19,026 bases of DNA from an uncultured Bacilli bacterium (GCA_934101345.1 CAKOQV010000017.1:1-19026); one strand, 5' to 3'. Counted from the first letter of the stretch, positions 1 through 7,535 are shown. The notes: a model not told the origin generated them from the sequence alone. Made by a program: numbers and translations.

Positions 1-1
1 T

Positions 2-790
2 TATATTATTGAAGAAATATTTCCTTTAAATAGTAATTCTATTAATAATTTAACTAATAAGATTAATTATATAAAAGATACATATTTGAATGATAATAGT
101 AATATTTATTATACTATTATACCTGATAAAAATTATTTTGTTAATAATGGTAATTTAAAACTTGATTATAATAAATTACAAGATATGATGAAAAATAATT
201 TATCAAATATTAATTATATAAATATATTTGATAAATTAACTCTTGATAATTATTATAAGACTGATACTCATTGGAAAGAGGAAGATTTATCTAATGTTGC
301 AAATACTATTGCTAATCAAATGAATTTTGATATAACTAATAATAATGTTGTAAATACTATTACTACTTTTAAGGGTAGTTATGCTGGTAGATTATCAGTA
401 ACTAAAGATATTGATACTATAAAAACTATATCTAATCCATCTACTCTTAATAGTAGTGTGTATAATTATGAAACTAAAAAATATACAGATATTTATGACT
501 ATACTAAAATAAATTCTCTAGATAAGTATGACATCTATCTATCAGGAGCAGTACCTATAATAGATATAATTAATAATAATACCAGCAGTGATAAAGAATT
601 AATAGTCTTTCGTGATTCTTACGGTAGTAGTTTAATTCCTTTATTAATAGAGGGTTATAAGAAGATAACTGTTATTGATATTAGATATATTTCTTCAAAA
701 ATATTAAATAAGTATATAGACTTTAATGATCAAGATGTTCTCTTTATGTATAGTATTTTAACTATAAATAATAGTTTCAGTATTAGATAA
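2..790 (+). CDS. DHHW-family protein, 3' part (5' end outside window)
   Basis: The reading frame is open from base 2, so this is the C-terminal 262 residues of a longer protein. A TTG at 86 is probably not the start, because the frame upstream encodes sensible sequence. Seen: a TDTHWK segment matching the Asp-His-His-Trp signature of the DHHW family (one His replaced by Thr here), then VFRDSYGSSLIPLL, the conserved FRDSYG block of AlgX/DltD-like SGNH-fold proteins, and a C-terminal segment resembling DVLFLYS. Known: such proteins are usually membrane-anchored and extracytoplasmic, and are often found beside MBOAT O-acyltransferases in cell-envelope or exopolysaccharide modification. Inference: this one acts outside the membrane in polymer acylation. 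No MBOAT is visible, but it could lie upstream of the window. The gene converges on rnj and shares its terminator. Confidence 0.8.
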   Translation, partial: YIIEEIFPLNSNSINNLTNKINYIKDTYLNDNSNIYYTIIPDKNYFVNNGNLKLDYNKLQDMMKNNLSNINYINIFDKLTLDNYYKTDTHWKEEDLSNVANTIANQMNFDITNNNVVNTITTFKGSYAGRLSVTKDIDTIKTISNPSTLNSSVYNYETKKYTDIYDYTKINSLDKYDIYLSGAVPIIDIINNNTSSDKELIVFRDSYGSSLIPLLIEGYKKITVIDIRYISSKILNKYIDFNDQDVLFMYSILTINNSFSIR

Positions 791-793
791 AAT

Positions 794-853
794 AAAAATA
801 ACTATTTATAAACTAACTAGCTATTGGGCTTAAGTTTAATAATAGTTATTTTT
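794..853. terminator. Bidirectional terminator between the DHHW gene and rnj
   Basis: A long dyad with AAAAATAACTATT (794-806) pairing exactly with AATAGTTATTTTT (841-853). A 2x2 internal loop is followed by TAAACT/AGTTTA (809-814/833-838) and a small AGC/GCT apex. On the plus strand the 3' arm runs into a T-tract (849-855), and on the minus strand the other arm supplies a T-tract. It can therefore end both converging transcripts. Confidence 0.8.
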
Positions 854-856
854 TTA

Positions 857-2524
857 TTAATTCTCTTTTTTAGTCTTAACATCCATAACAATAGGAAGAA
901 TAATAGGTACTCTACCAGTCTTATCAGAAAGAAATGGGATTAAACCATTAATTATTTCACTCTTCATATCATTATAATTAAAGTACTTACTCTTTAAACA
1001 CTTATTAATAATACCTTGTGATATAGACTGAATATCTCTAATTAAATCTTCATTTTCATTAACAAGAATATACCCTCTAGTGGTAACTGCAGGAGTTCCT
1101 AGTAGAACCTTATTCTCAGTATCAATATTAGCAATAATAACTAAGATACCATTATTACTCATAAGAATTCTATCTTTAATAACAGCGCTACCAACTTCAC
1201 CAATTCTAGAGCCATCTACATATACTTCACCAGCTTGTACCTTACCTCCAGGAGTTACAACACCCTTACGAAGATTAAGTACATCACCATTTTCTAGTAC
1301 GAAAGTATTATTTTTATTAACTCCGCACATAACACCTAAGTCAGCATGTGTCTTAAGCATTCTAAATTCACCGTGATAAGGAACGAAATATCTAGGTTTA
1401 AATAATCTAATCATAAGTTTAAGTTCGTCTTGATTAGCATGCCCTGAAGAGTGAATCTCACTCATAGCATTAGTAAATACCTTAACTCCTTTTTTATAAA
1501 GTTTGTTAATCGTTTTAGATACAGATGCTCCATTACCTGGAATAGGAGATGAAGAAAATATAACTACATCATCAGGCATAAGAGTAATTTGTCTATGTGT
1601 TCCTGAAGCAATTCTTGATAAAGCCGCTAGTGGCTCACCCTGGCTACCAGTACATAATAGACACACTTCATTAGGCTTCATATGATTAGCCTCTTCAGCA
1701 GTAATAACAATATCCTTATCCTTAAAGTAACCACATTTCAAAGCTACATCAACCATATTTTCCATACTTCTACCAAATAGAGCAACTTTTCTTTTATTCT
1801 TTTTACAAGTTTCCATAATATGCTTAATTCTATAAACATTTGAGGCAAAAGTAGCTAAAATAATTCTACTATCTTTACAAGAAGAGAATATTTCACCTAA
1901 ATTCTCATCAACTACCGATTCACTAAGTGATACTCCAGGTACTAGTGCATTAGTAGAATCACTCATAAGTACACTAACCCCTTTTTCACCAATCTTAGCC
2001 ATCTTATGTAAATTAGACATAGGACCAATCGGAGTCATATCAAATTTAAAGTCTCCCGTCATAACAATAGTACCATCAGGAGTATGAATAACTACTCCAT
2101 GAGAGTCTGGTATCGAGTGTGTTGTTCTAAAAAATTCAATATTAAAATATTTAGTTTTAATAACAGTATTTTCATCATAAACAAATAAATTTTTATATAT
2201 AATATTTCTTTCTTCTAATTTTTTATCAATAAGTTCTTTAGCGTTACTAGGGGCATATATTTTAGGAATATCCACAGTCTGTAAAAGAAATGGAATACTA
2301 CCAATATGATCTTCATGTCCATGAGTAATAACTAAAGCTTTAATTTTATTTTCATTTTCTTTTAAAAAGGTATAGTCGGGAATAACGTAGTCAATTCCAA
2401 GAAGTTCATCATCGGGAAACATTACACCAGAATCTACGATAATAATCTCAGAATTATGCATAACTACATACATATTCTTACCAACTTCTCCAAGTCCTCC
2501 AAGAGGAATAATTTTTGTATTCAT
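857..2524 (-). CDS. rnj: Ribonuclease J
   Basis: A metallo-beta-lactamase/beta-CASP ribonuclease of 555 aa, the usual RNase J1/J2 length. RNase J carries out 5'-to-3' exonucleolytic and endonucleolytic mRNA decay and rRNA maturation in the cytoplasm. Seen: PLGGLGEVGKNMYVV near the N-terminus; the two-metal motif HGHEDH (H68, H70, D72, H73); further ligand regions THSIPDSHG and TGDFKFD; and the beta-CASP/C-terminal PYHGEFRML block. The catalytic motif is intact, which favours an active J1-type enzyme, but J1 versus J2 cannot be settled from sequence alone. The start is supported by AAGGAG about 9 nt upstream. The gene stands alone, divergent from the accessory block, with its own promoter and an AT-rich leader of about 80 nt. 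Confidence 0.95.
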   Translation of the reverse strand: MNTKIIPLGGLGEVGKNMYVVMHNSEIIIVDSGVMFPDDELLGIDYVIPDYTFLKENENKIKALVITHGHEDHIGSIPFLLQTVDIPKIYAPSNAKELIDKKLEERNIIYKNLFVYDENTVIKTKYFNIEFFRTTHSIPDSHGVVIHTPDGTIVMTGDFKFDMTPIGPMSNLHKMAKIGEKGVSVLMSDSTNALVPGVSLSESVVDENLGEIFSSCKDSRIILATFASNVYRIKHIMETCKKNKRKVALFGRSMENMVDVALKCGYFKDKDIVITAEEANHMKPNEVCLLCTGSQGEPLAALSRIASGTHRQITLMPDDVVIFSSSPIPGNGASVSKTINKLYKKGVKVFTNAMSEIHSSGHANQDELKLMIRLFKPRYFVPYHGEFRMLKTHADLGVMCGVNKNNTFVLENGDVLNLRKGVVTPGGKVQAGEVYVDGSRIGEVGSAVIKDRILMSNNGILVIIANIDTENKVLLGTPAVTTRGYILVNENEDLIRDIQSISQGIINKCLKSKYFNYNDMKSEIINGLIPFLSDKTGRVPIILPIVMDVKTKKEN

Positions 2525-2610
2525 TAAATTCTCCTTTCATAATTTTTTCTTCGTTAAATAAAATAAAACTAAATAAAATAAAAAATTTTAAAGAATAACC
2601 ACTGCTTAAA

Positions 2611-2639
2611 ATTATACTACATAATTATAAAAAATGCAA
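2611..2639 (-). promoter_or_regulatory. Sigma-A-type promoter of rnj
   Basis: Read on the minus strand: TTGCAT (2639-2634), a 17-bp spacer, then TATAAT (2616-2611). Transcription would begin near 2604, giving a 5' leader of about 80 nt before rnj. No structured regulator is evident in the AT-rich leader. Confidence 0.75.
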
Positions 2640-2654
2640 ATGGTAATTTTATGT

Positions 2655-2735
2655 TAGTTCGAGCCTGTAGTCTCTCACTATTTTTGAAGCCTGTAGTCTT
2701 CAAAAAGAAATTAATAGCCTAAGGTCTATTAATTT
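2655..2735 (+). repeat. Hairpin trio A (conserved apex, variable complementary arms)
   Basis: Three consecutive stem-loops. H1 (2655-2680) has arms TAGTTCGAG/CTCTCACTA, with one 2-nt mismatch, around CCTGTAGT. H2 (2681-2706) has arms TTTTTGAAG/CTTCAAAAA, perfect 9 bp, around CCTGTAGT. A single G at 2707 follows. H3 (2708-2735) has arms AAATTAATAG/CTATTAATTT, perfect 10 bp, around CCTAAGGT. The arms are unrelated to each other, yet each apex is G-CCT...GT-C: a closing G-C pair, a C/T mismatch, then a C-G pair. The trio lies between the rnj promoter (transcribing left) and the promoter at 2758 (transcribing right), so neither predicted transcript contains it. It is not a plain operon terminator. 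I do not recognise it as a named repeat family. Confidence 0.85.
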
Positions 2736-2757
2736 AATAATTTATATATATAAATCA

Positions 2758-2786
2758 TTGACAATGTAATAAAATAAAAATATAAT
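2758..2786 (+). promoter_or_regulatory. Consensus sigma-A promoter of the accessory block
   Basis: TTGACA (2758-2763), a 17-bp spacer, TATAAT (2781-2786): an exact consensus match at both hexamers. It lies 63 nt upstream of the GNAT remnant start and probably serves the genes down to the HipA-like kinase, since no terminator is seen between them. Confidence 0.8.
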
Positions 2787-2849
2787 TAAAATGAAAGTGA
2801 AATATTTGAATGTAGGCAAGTGTAAATATATTAACTTAGGAGTTTAATA

Positions 2850-3364
2850 ATGCATTATAAAATATTTAGTAATAGTATAGAAGAAAACAAAATACCACCT
2901 GAAACATATAAAAAAATTTATAAAATTATTATTGAAAATTATGCTATTAGAGAAAAACTTAGTAAAGATGAACTTAAAAAGTTAATACAATAACTGCATA
3001 TAATAATTGGACTAATATGATTTTTACTACAAAAGATTACTTTATAGCAGTATTTTATGAGAATAAAAAAAATTATTAGATTTATATCATTTATGTATGA
3101 TAAAAGAGGGTTATGTTTATCAGAAGTTCAAATAAAAAAAGAATATCAATCAGCAAACAACAACCTTAAGAACATGATAAAAGTAGTGTTAGATAATTGC
3201 AATAAGGAAAAAAGCAAAAATGTCTATTTAACAATAAAACCAAGAAATGAAAAATCAAAAAAAAATTTACACACATTGGTTTTTATAATACTGAAGGAAA
3301 GATCTATAAAATATCATACAACGATTTAGAAAAACGGGTAACTATGAATAATGTAAAATATTAA
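2850..3364 (+). pseudogene. Frameshifted GNAT-family N-acetyltransferase remnant
   Basis: A 47-codon open frame (2850-2993) with a good AGGAG site at 2838-2842 is followed by two further open stretches in other frames. These cover roughly 2978-3079 (containing TKDYFIAVFYENKK), 3057-3329 (FISFMYDKRG, SEVQIKKEYQ) and a final stretch ending at TAA 3362-3364 (FTHIGFYNTEGKIYKISY). Read together they give about 170 residues with the GNAT order: a central strand GFISF-like, a V-x-I-x-x-x-YQ segment before the acetyl-CoA helix, and a terminal GF...GKIY strand pair. The Gly-rich pyrophosphate loop is not intact (YQSANNN). The frame changes fall near A-runs (about 2975, 3065-3072 and 3260-3268). Either this is a decayed gene or the assembly has homopolymer errors. 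The 47-aa piece could alternatively be an independent small protein. The family assignment is inferred from the spliced frames. Confidence 0.55.
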
Positions 3365-3381
3365 GAGGTAAAAAGAAAAAT

Positions 3382-4269
3382 ATGAGTAAAATTTATGAAA
3401 AATATCGTGATTTAATTACAAATCCATTTGATATAAAATATAAAAACATAGAAATTAAAGAAATTATAAGTTATCCACCGGCAGGAAATGATGTGGTTGA
3501 ATGCTTATGCAAAATTGGCAAAGATTCAAGAAATGTTTTTATAAAAATCGAAAGAAGCAAAGTGTGCGATTTTGCTACTGAAATAAAAAACTTAAATTAT
3601 CTAAAAAATAATAGTTATTATTCAAAAATACCAAACATATATGAAAGTGGCATTTATAATAATAAACAATATATAGTATTATCAAAGATAGAAGGAGAAA
3701 GACTATCAGATATACTAATCAAGAATGATAATTTAAGAAAGGAATTATTATATAAATATGGTCAAGAATTAGCAACAATTCATAGAATTCCAATTAGTAA
3801 TCAGAAGATAGCTAAACAGAGAACAATAAATAGTTACCCGAATAAAACAATGTATACAACATTATCAAAAGAAAACAATATAAAAGAATATATAAAGTTT
3901 CTTGAAGATAATGACTTTAAAAAAGAATTAACGACATTTATTCATGGGGATTTTCACTACGCAAATGTTTTATGGTTAAATAATGATATTAATGGTGTAA
4001 TAGATTGGGAATATAGTGGCATAGGACTACGAGAGCAAGATATAGCATGGGCTTGCACTCTAAGACCAGGACAAAAGTTTATGGATACCATGGAGGATAT
4101 CCAAACATTTCTAAAGGGTTATTCTGAAAAAGAAAAGTTTGATATAGAAAAATTAAGGTGGTGCTTAATTAATAGTTATTGTCATTTTTATTTGATTAAT
4201 GAGAATAATGAAGATTATAAAAATAAGCTACTAATTTTATTAAGAAATTGTATGGAAGAAAAAATATAA
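3382..4269 (+). CDS. APH/choline-kinase-type phosphotransferase
   Basis: A 295-aa protein with the aminoglycoside phosphotransferase/choline kinase fold. Seen: a candidate ATP-binding lysine (K55 in VFIKIERS), a hinge-like IVLSKIEGERLSDIL, the Brenner catalytic loop HGDFHYANVL (D190 as catalytic base), and the metal-binding block VIDWEYSGIG (D208) followed by EQDIAW. Known: the family transfers ATP gamma-phosphate to small hydroxylated substrates such as aminoglycosides, choline, homoserine or methylthioribose. The sequence does not identify the substrate. The gene follows a GNAT remnant by 17 nt. Acetyltransferase plus phosphotransferase is common in drug-modification or small-molecule-salvage neighbourhoods, but resistance is not shown. 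The ribosome site is modest (AGAGG, about 13 nt upstream). The stop overlaps the ribosome site of the next gene, which suggests cotranscription. Confidence 0.85.
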   Translation: MSKIYEKYRDLITNPFDIKYKNIEIKEIISYPPAGNDVVECLCKIGKDSRNVFIKIERSKVCDFATEIKNLNYLKNNSYYSKIPNIYESGIYNNKQYIVLSKIEGERLSDILIKNDNLRKELLYKYGQELATIHRIPISNQKIAKQRTINSYPNKTMYTTLSKENNIKEYIKFLEDNDFKKELTTFIHGDFHYANVLWLNNDINGVIDWEYSGIGLREQDIAWACTLRPGQKFMDTMEDIQTFLKGYSEKEKFDIEKLRWCLINSYCHFYLINENNEDYKNKLLILLRNCMEEKI

Positions 4270-4280
4270 GGAGGAAAAAT

Positions 4281-4610
4281 ATGGAAAGAATATATAATAA
4301 GCTAGTTAGAGATAATATTCCTAATATAATAAAGGAAAAAGGTGAAGAACCTATTACTAGAATATTATCAGATGAAGAGTATAAGAAAGAATTAGAAAAG
4401 AAATTAAATGAAGAATATCAAGAAGTACTAGGGGCAAATGGTAGTGAAAGAGTAGAAGAACTGGCGGATATGCTTGAAGTAATAAAAACACTAGGAGAAT
4501 TAGAACATACCACTCTAGAAGAAATAATAAATATAGCCAATACTAAAAACATTAAAAGAGGAGCATTTAAAGATAAAATATTCCTAGAAAAAGTAATAGA
4601 TAAAAATTAA
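4281..4610 (+). CDS. MazG-like nucleoside triphosphate pyrophosphohydrolase
   Basis: The start is placed at ATG 4281 because AAGGAGG (4268-4274) lies 6 nt upstream. The longer frame from 4248 would put that site inside the gene. The product is 109 aa. Seen: the N-terminal YNKLVRDNIP signature typical of a small all-alpha NTP-PPase subfamily often annotated as phosphoribosyl-ATP pyrophosphohydrolase-like, then the metal-binding acidic helices EEYQE (44-48) and EELAD (59-63). Known: the MazG/HisE superfamily hydrolyses NTPs to NMP and PPi, commonly in house-cleaning of non-canonical nucleotides. No histidine-biosynthesis genes are nearby, so a HisE role is unlikely. The gene lies 11 nt after the phosphotransferase and 37 nt before the HipA-like kinase. 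Confidence 0.85.
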   Translation: MERIYNKLVRDNIPNIIKEKGEEPITRILSDEEYKKELEKKLNEEYQEVLGANGSERVEELADMLEVIKTLGELEHTTLEEIINIANTKNIKRGAFKDKIFLEKVIDKN

Positions 4611-4647
4611 ATAGTATGATAGAATAATATCAAGAGGTGAAGATAGT

Positions 4648-5817
4648 ATGAAATGTATACTTATGAATAAAAATACTAAAGTCTTATCAGCGGATTATCA
4701 GCCTTCACTAGGAGTTTTTACTGATATCTATGATATCTATAATATAGATTTTGCTCCAGTAATATTAAAGAATGTTTACAATAAAGAAAAAGACTTAAAA
4801 ATAATACTATCTAATTGGTTTAAAGGTAGAGGTATTCCATTATGGAGAGATGATTTAGATCTGCTACTATCTAAACTAAATATCTCTGCGCCAACAGAAT
4901 TATTAGATAAAGCATTTGGTTTATCATTATCTGATCAGTATTGGATTAAACCATATGACTCAAAAATAGAATATAAAGATATTAATTTTTTTGAACATGA
5001 TTTTAATGATGCTGAATTTACTGATGCTACCTTTTCTAATAGCACTGAGACAAGTACTAAAATAAGTTTAATTTCACCAAATAATACGACAGATGGTAGA
5101 TTAAAAAAGACCTGGATAATTGAAGAGGGTAAAAGATATCTATTAAAGGGTGGCTATAAAAATGAAGTATTACAACCATTTAATGAAGCATTAGCCTCAA
5201 TGATTAGTAGTCGTTTAGGATTTAACCATGTTACCTATATACTAGAGGTAATTAAAGATAAAGTAGTATCAAAATGTGAATGCTTTATAAATGAGAACAC
5301 TGAACTAGTATCAGCATACCAAATACTATATAATAATTGTGATAAAGATAATGCATATGAAACATATATTAACTTACTTGAAAAACATGGAATAAAAGAT
5401 GCCAGAAGTTCTTTAGAAGATATGTTTATATTAGATTACATAATGCTAAATGAAGATAGACATCTTAATAATTTCGGTATTATTAGAGATGTTCAAACAC
5501 TAAATTGGATTGGCACTGCACCAATATTTGATACAGGTGAATCTTTAAATATAATAGATTATAGTGATGAAGAAGTAATAATAAATGGTGACGGAAGATT
5601 TTTTTATAATGTTAGTAATTTTGATAATATACTTGATAATATTAAAGATTTAAAAAAATATGATTTAAATAAATTAGATGGAATATGTGAAGAGTTTGAT
5701 GAACTATTACATAAATATCAACATATTACTAAAATGACTGATAGAAGAATAAATAAAATATGTACTTTACTTTTTAGTAGAATAAATAAACTAAAAAAGA
5801 AGATAAGATGTAAATAA
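4648..5817 (+). CDS. Solitary HipA-like Ser/Thr kinase
   Basis: A 389-aa protein resembling the C-terminal kinase domain of HipA and related phosphatidylinositol-kinase-like proteins. Seen: SPNNTTDGRLKKTW (with D149), the Gly-rich ATP-loop type motif; LLKGG with candidate ATP-anchoring K167; a catalytic segment NEDRHLNNFG (D270, N275); and the metal motif FDTGES (D295). The first 145 residues are not recognisable as the HipA N-terminal domain, although a LDKAFGLSLSDQYW-like segment often precedes these kinases in Firmicutes. Known: HipA phosphorylates glutamyl-tRNA synthetase and induces persistence, normally neutralised by HipB. No HipB-like helix-turn-helix gene is adjacent. The ribosome site AGAGGTGA (4633-4640) is well placed. 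Catalytic residues look intact, so an active kinase is expected; the target is unknown. Confidence 0.8.
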   Translation: MKCILMNKNTKVLSADYQPSLGVFTDIYDIYNIDFAPVILKNVYNKEKDLKIILSNWFKGRGIPLWRDDLDLLLSKLNISAPTELLDKAFGLSLSDQYWIKPYDSKIEYKDINFFEHDFNDAEFTDATFSNSTETSTKISLISPNNTTDGRLKKTWIIEEGKRYLLKGGYKNEVLQPFNEALASMISSRLGFNHVTYILEVIKDKVVSKCECFINENTELVSAYQILYNNCDKDNAYETYINLLEKHGIKDARSSLEDMFILDYIMLNEDRHLNNFGIIRDVQTLNWIGTAPIFDTGESLNIIDYSDEEVIINGDGRFFYNVSNFDNILDNIKDLKKYDLNKLDGICEEFDELLHKYQHITKMTDRRINKICTLLFSRINKLKKKIRCK

Positions 5818-5875
5818 ATCCAAAGGACAATTGTAATATATATTTAATATTTGTGAATAAAAAATCTCAAAAAAC

Positions 5876-5904
5876 TTGCAATTAATAAATCATTATTATA
5901 TAAT
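5876..5904 (+). promoter_or_regulatory. Sigma-A-type promoter of the surface-protein gene
   Basis: TTGCAA (5876-5881), a 17-bp spacer, TATAAT (5899-5904). It lies 27 nt upstream of the GTG start at 5932, giving a very short leader that includes AGGAG at 5916-5920. Confidence 0.7.
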
Positions 5905-5931
5905 TCAATTAGAATAGGAGTTGGAAAAGAA

Positions 5932-7419
5932 GTGAAGAAAAAGAAAATATGGTTATTGGTTATAATGCTTTTGCTAATTCCAAACATAGTAAAAGCAAAT
6001 TGGGCAGAATGTTATACAAAACTTGAAAGTGATAAGAGTTATTCTACAGGAGATATTGTTACATATTTATTAGGATCACAAGGACTTACTGGAGACACCG
6101 CTATTTATGGATTACATTATCAAATTACATATGATCCAGAAATTTTAGAACCGGTCCCATTAAATGAAGGCGGATTGGTATCTGATTATAATTGGGAAAA
6201 CATGAATTACTTTATTCAAAAAGATACCATCTATACATATAATACACTAATAATAGATATGAAAACAGATTATAAAGATAGGTTTGTATCAGAATCCACT
6301 TTAGGAGTAAATGCGATTAATGACGTTGTTAAGTTAGGAAGTATAAAATTTAAGGTATTAGAAACAAGTAAAAGTAGTACAAAAATAGAACTAGAAGCGG
6401 ATATGTATAATCCACCATCTTATAAATATATATATAATTTAGGGCATTATGAATATGATATTCCAGAAAAAGAAATAGAACAGTGCGTCAAAGGAATTGA
6501 TACATATGTAAATTTATACAAGAAGGCAAGCTTAACAGCTATTGAAATAGATAATAAAAAGTTACAAAACTTTAATTCAGAAACATATACATATAATATA
6601 GATACTACAAACAAAAATATTTCTATTAATGCACTAGGAGACGATGTTAAAGTTTCAGGTGATATAGGCAAAAAAAGTCTAAATTATGGAAACAATGTAT
6701 TTAAAATAAGCGCTACGAGCAACACCGGTGATATAAAAACCTACACTTTAAATATAAATTATATAGATTCAAGAAGTAAAATTAACACATTAAAAGTTTT
6801 ATCACTAGGAAATGAAAATTTTAAATTCTATCCAACAATAAATTCATATACTTTAACTGTAGATAACACAGTAGAGAATATTGAAATAAAGTCAGAACTG
6901 ACTGATCCAAAATCAACATATGTAAAAGGCTATGGAGACAGAAAAGTAAAATTAAATGTTGGAGAAAATAAAATTCTAATAAAAGTACAAGCGGAGAATG
7001 GAAACATCAATACTTACACATTAAATATTCTAAGAGAAGACAAAAAAGAGTCTTGTTATATAAAAAATATTAAAATAAAAAATTATAAACTTAATTTTGA
7101 CAAAACAATCACTAATTACACATTAAATATTAACAATGAAGATACAGCACTTGATATAAGTATAGAACTAGAAGATAAAGAATCAAAATATGTAATTGAA
7201 AATAATAGAAACTTAAAAAATGGAAGTACAATAGTTATAAAAGTTACAGATAAAAATGAAGAAACAAAACAATACCATATAAACATTGTTAAGGAAAGTC
7301 AAAAGGCAAATAAAACTATAACAATAATTATTACAGCCTTAATATCTTCAGTTGTAGTTCTTGGCATTACTTTTGGAGTCTATTTTTTGATAAGAAAAGT
7401 TAAATTGAAAAGAAGATAG
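5932..7419 (+). CDS. Secreted membrane-anchored protein: cohesin-like domain plus three cadherin-like repeats
   Basis: A GTG-initiated protein of 495 aa. Seen: a Lys-rich N-terminus and hydrophobic core ending VKA (about residue 22), a plausible signal peptide. A beta-rich region follows (about 27-165) with YDPEIL at 67 and a later LGSIKFKVLE, the pattern of cohesin-type dockerin-binding domains. Three repeats of about 75-85 residues (about 201-275, 284-367, 377-450) each run from an I-x-x-L/I-x-I strand through Y-T/N-x-x-x strands to a YTLNI or YHINI end, matching cadherin-like beta-sandwich domains (PF12733 type). A hydrophobic segment (about 462-487) and a basic tail KVKLKRR complete a single-span anchor. 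No LPXTG motif is present. Inference: an extracellular adhesin or scaffold held in the membrane by its C-terminus. The ligand is unknown. It has its own promoter. Confidence 0.75.
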   Translation: MKKKKIWLLVIMLLLIPNIVKANWAECYTKLESDKSYSTGDIVTYLLGSQGLTGDTAIYGLHYQITYDPEILEPVPLNEGGLVSDYNWENMNYFIQKDTIYTYNTLIIDMKTDYKDRFVSESTLGVNAINDVVKLGSIKFKVLETSKSSTKIELEADMYNPPSYKYIYNLGHYEYDIPEKEIEQCVKGIDTYVNLYKKASLTAIEIDNKKLQNFNSETYTYNIDTTNKNISINALGDDVKVSGDIGKKSLNYGNNVFKISATSNTGDIKTYTLNINYIDSRSKINTLKVLSLGNENFKFYPTINSYTLTVDNTVENIEIKSELTDPKSTYVKGYGDRKVKLNVGENKILIKVQAENGNINTYTLNILREDKKESCYIKNIKIKNYKLNFDKTITNYTLNINNEDTALDISIELEDKESKYVIENNRNLKNGSTIVIKVTDKNEETKQYHINIVKESQKANKTITIIITALISSVVVLGITFGVYFLIRKVKLKRR

Positions 7420-7441
7420 AAGCAAAATAATAAAAAAACAC

Positions 7442-7471
7442 TTGTATTTACTTATAAAACTATGTTATAAT
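7442..7471 (+). promoter_or_regulatory. Promoter of the rimP-nusA-infB operon
   Basis: TTGTAT (7442-7447), an 18-bp spacer, and TATAAT (7466-7471) with an extended -10 TG (TGTTATAAT). The next good promoter on this strand is at 17072, so this one probably drives all genes through mutL. Confidence 0.75.
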
Positions 7472-7485
7472 ATAGGTGTCTTGAG

Positions 7486-7512
7486 AAAGAGTGGCATAAA
7501 AATCCACTCTTT
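7486..7512 (+). terminator. Leader hairpin (attenuator-like) upstream of rimP
   Basis: AAAGAGTGG (7486-7494) pairs perfectly with CCACTCTTT (7504-7512) around a 9-nt loop, followed by a T/A-rich run TTTATATATATTT. It lies just after the predicted transcription start and before rimP's GGAGG site. Its position and form fit a partial terminator or attenuator in the operon leader. Inference: it may give NusA-responsive feedback, since it precedes the gene set that includes nusA. Confidence 0.55.
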
Positions 7513-7535
7513 TATATATATTTGATGGAGGAAAT

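Noticed and set aside
794..853. Diverged minus-strand copy of the conserved-apex hairpin (AGCCCAATAGCT at the tip)
   Set aside because: The GT-C half of the apex signature is missing, and the dyad with T-tracts on both sides is fully explained as a bidirectional terminator between converging genes.
1080..1376. Plus-strand open frame antisense to rnj
   Set aside because: It lies wholly inside the well-supported RNase J gene and has no ribosome site or recognisable product. The same holds for 1503-1685.
2655..2735. Integron attC sites or REP-type palindromes
   Set aside because: attC and REP elements conserve the stem or core-site sequence. Here the stems differ completely and only the apex is conserved. 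No integrase or RAYT-like gene is present in the window.
4248..4280. Upstream start for the NTP-PPase gene
   Set aside because: It would overlap the phosphotransferase gene and bury the AAGGAGG site. The family N-terminus YNKLVRDNIP fits the ATG at 4281.
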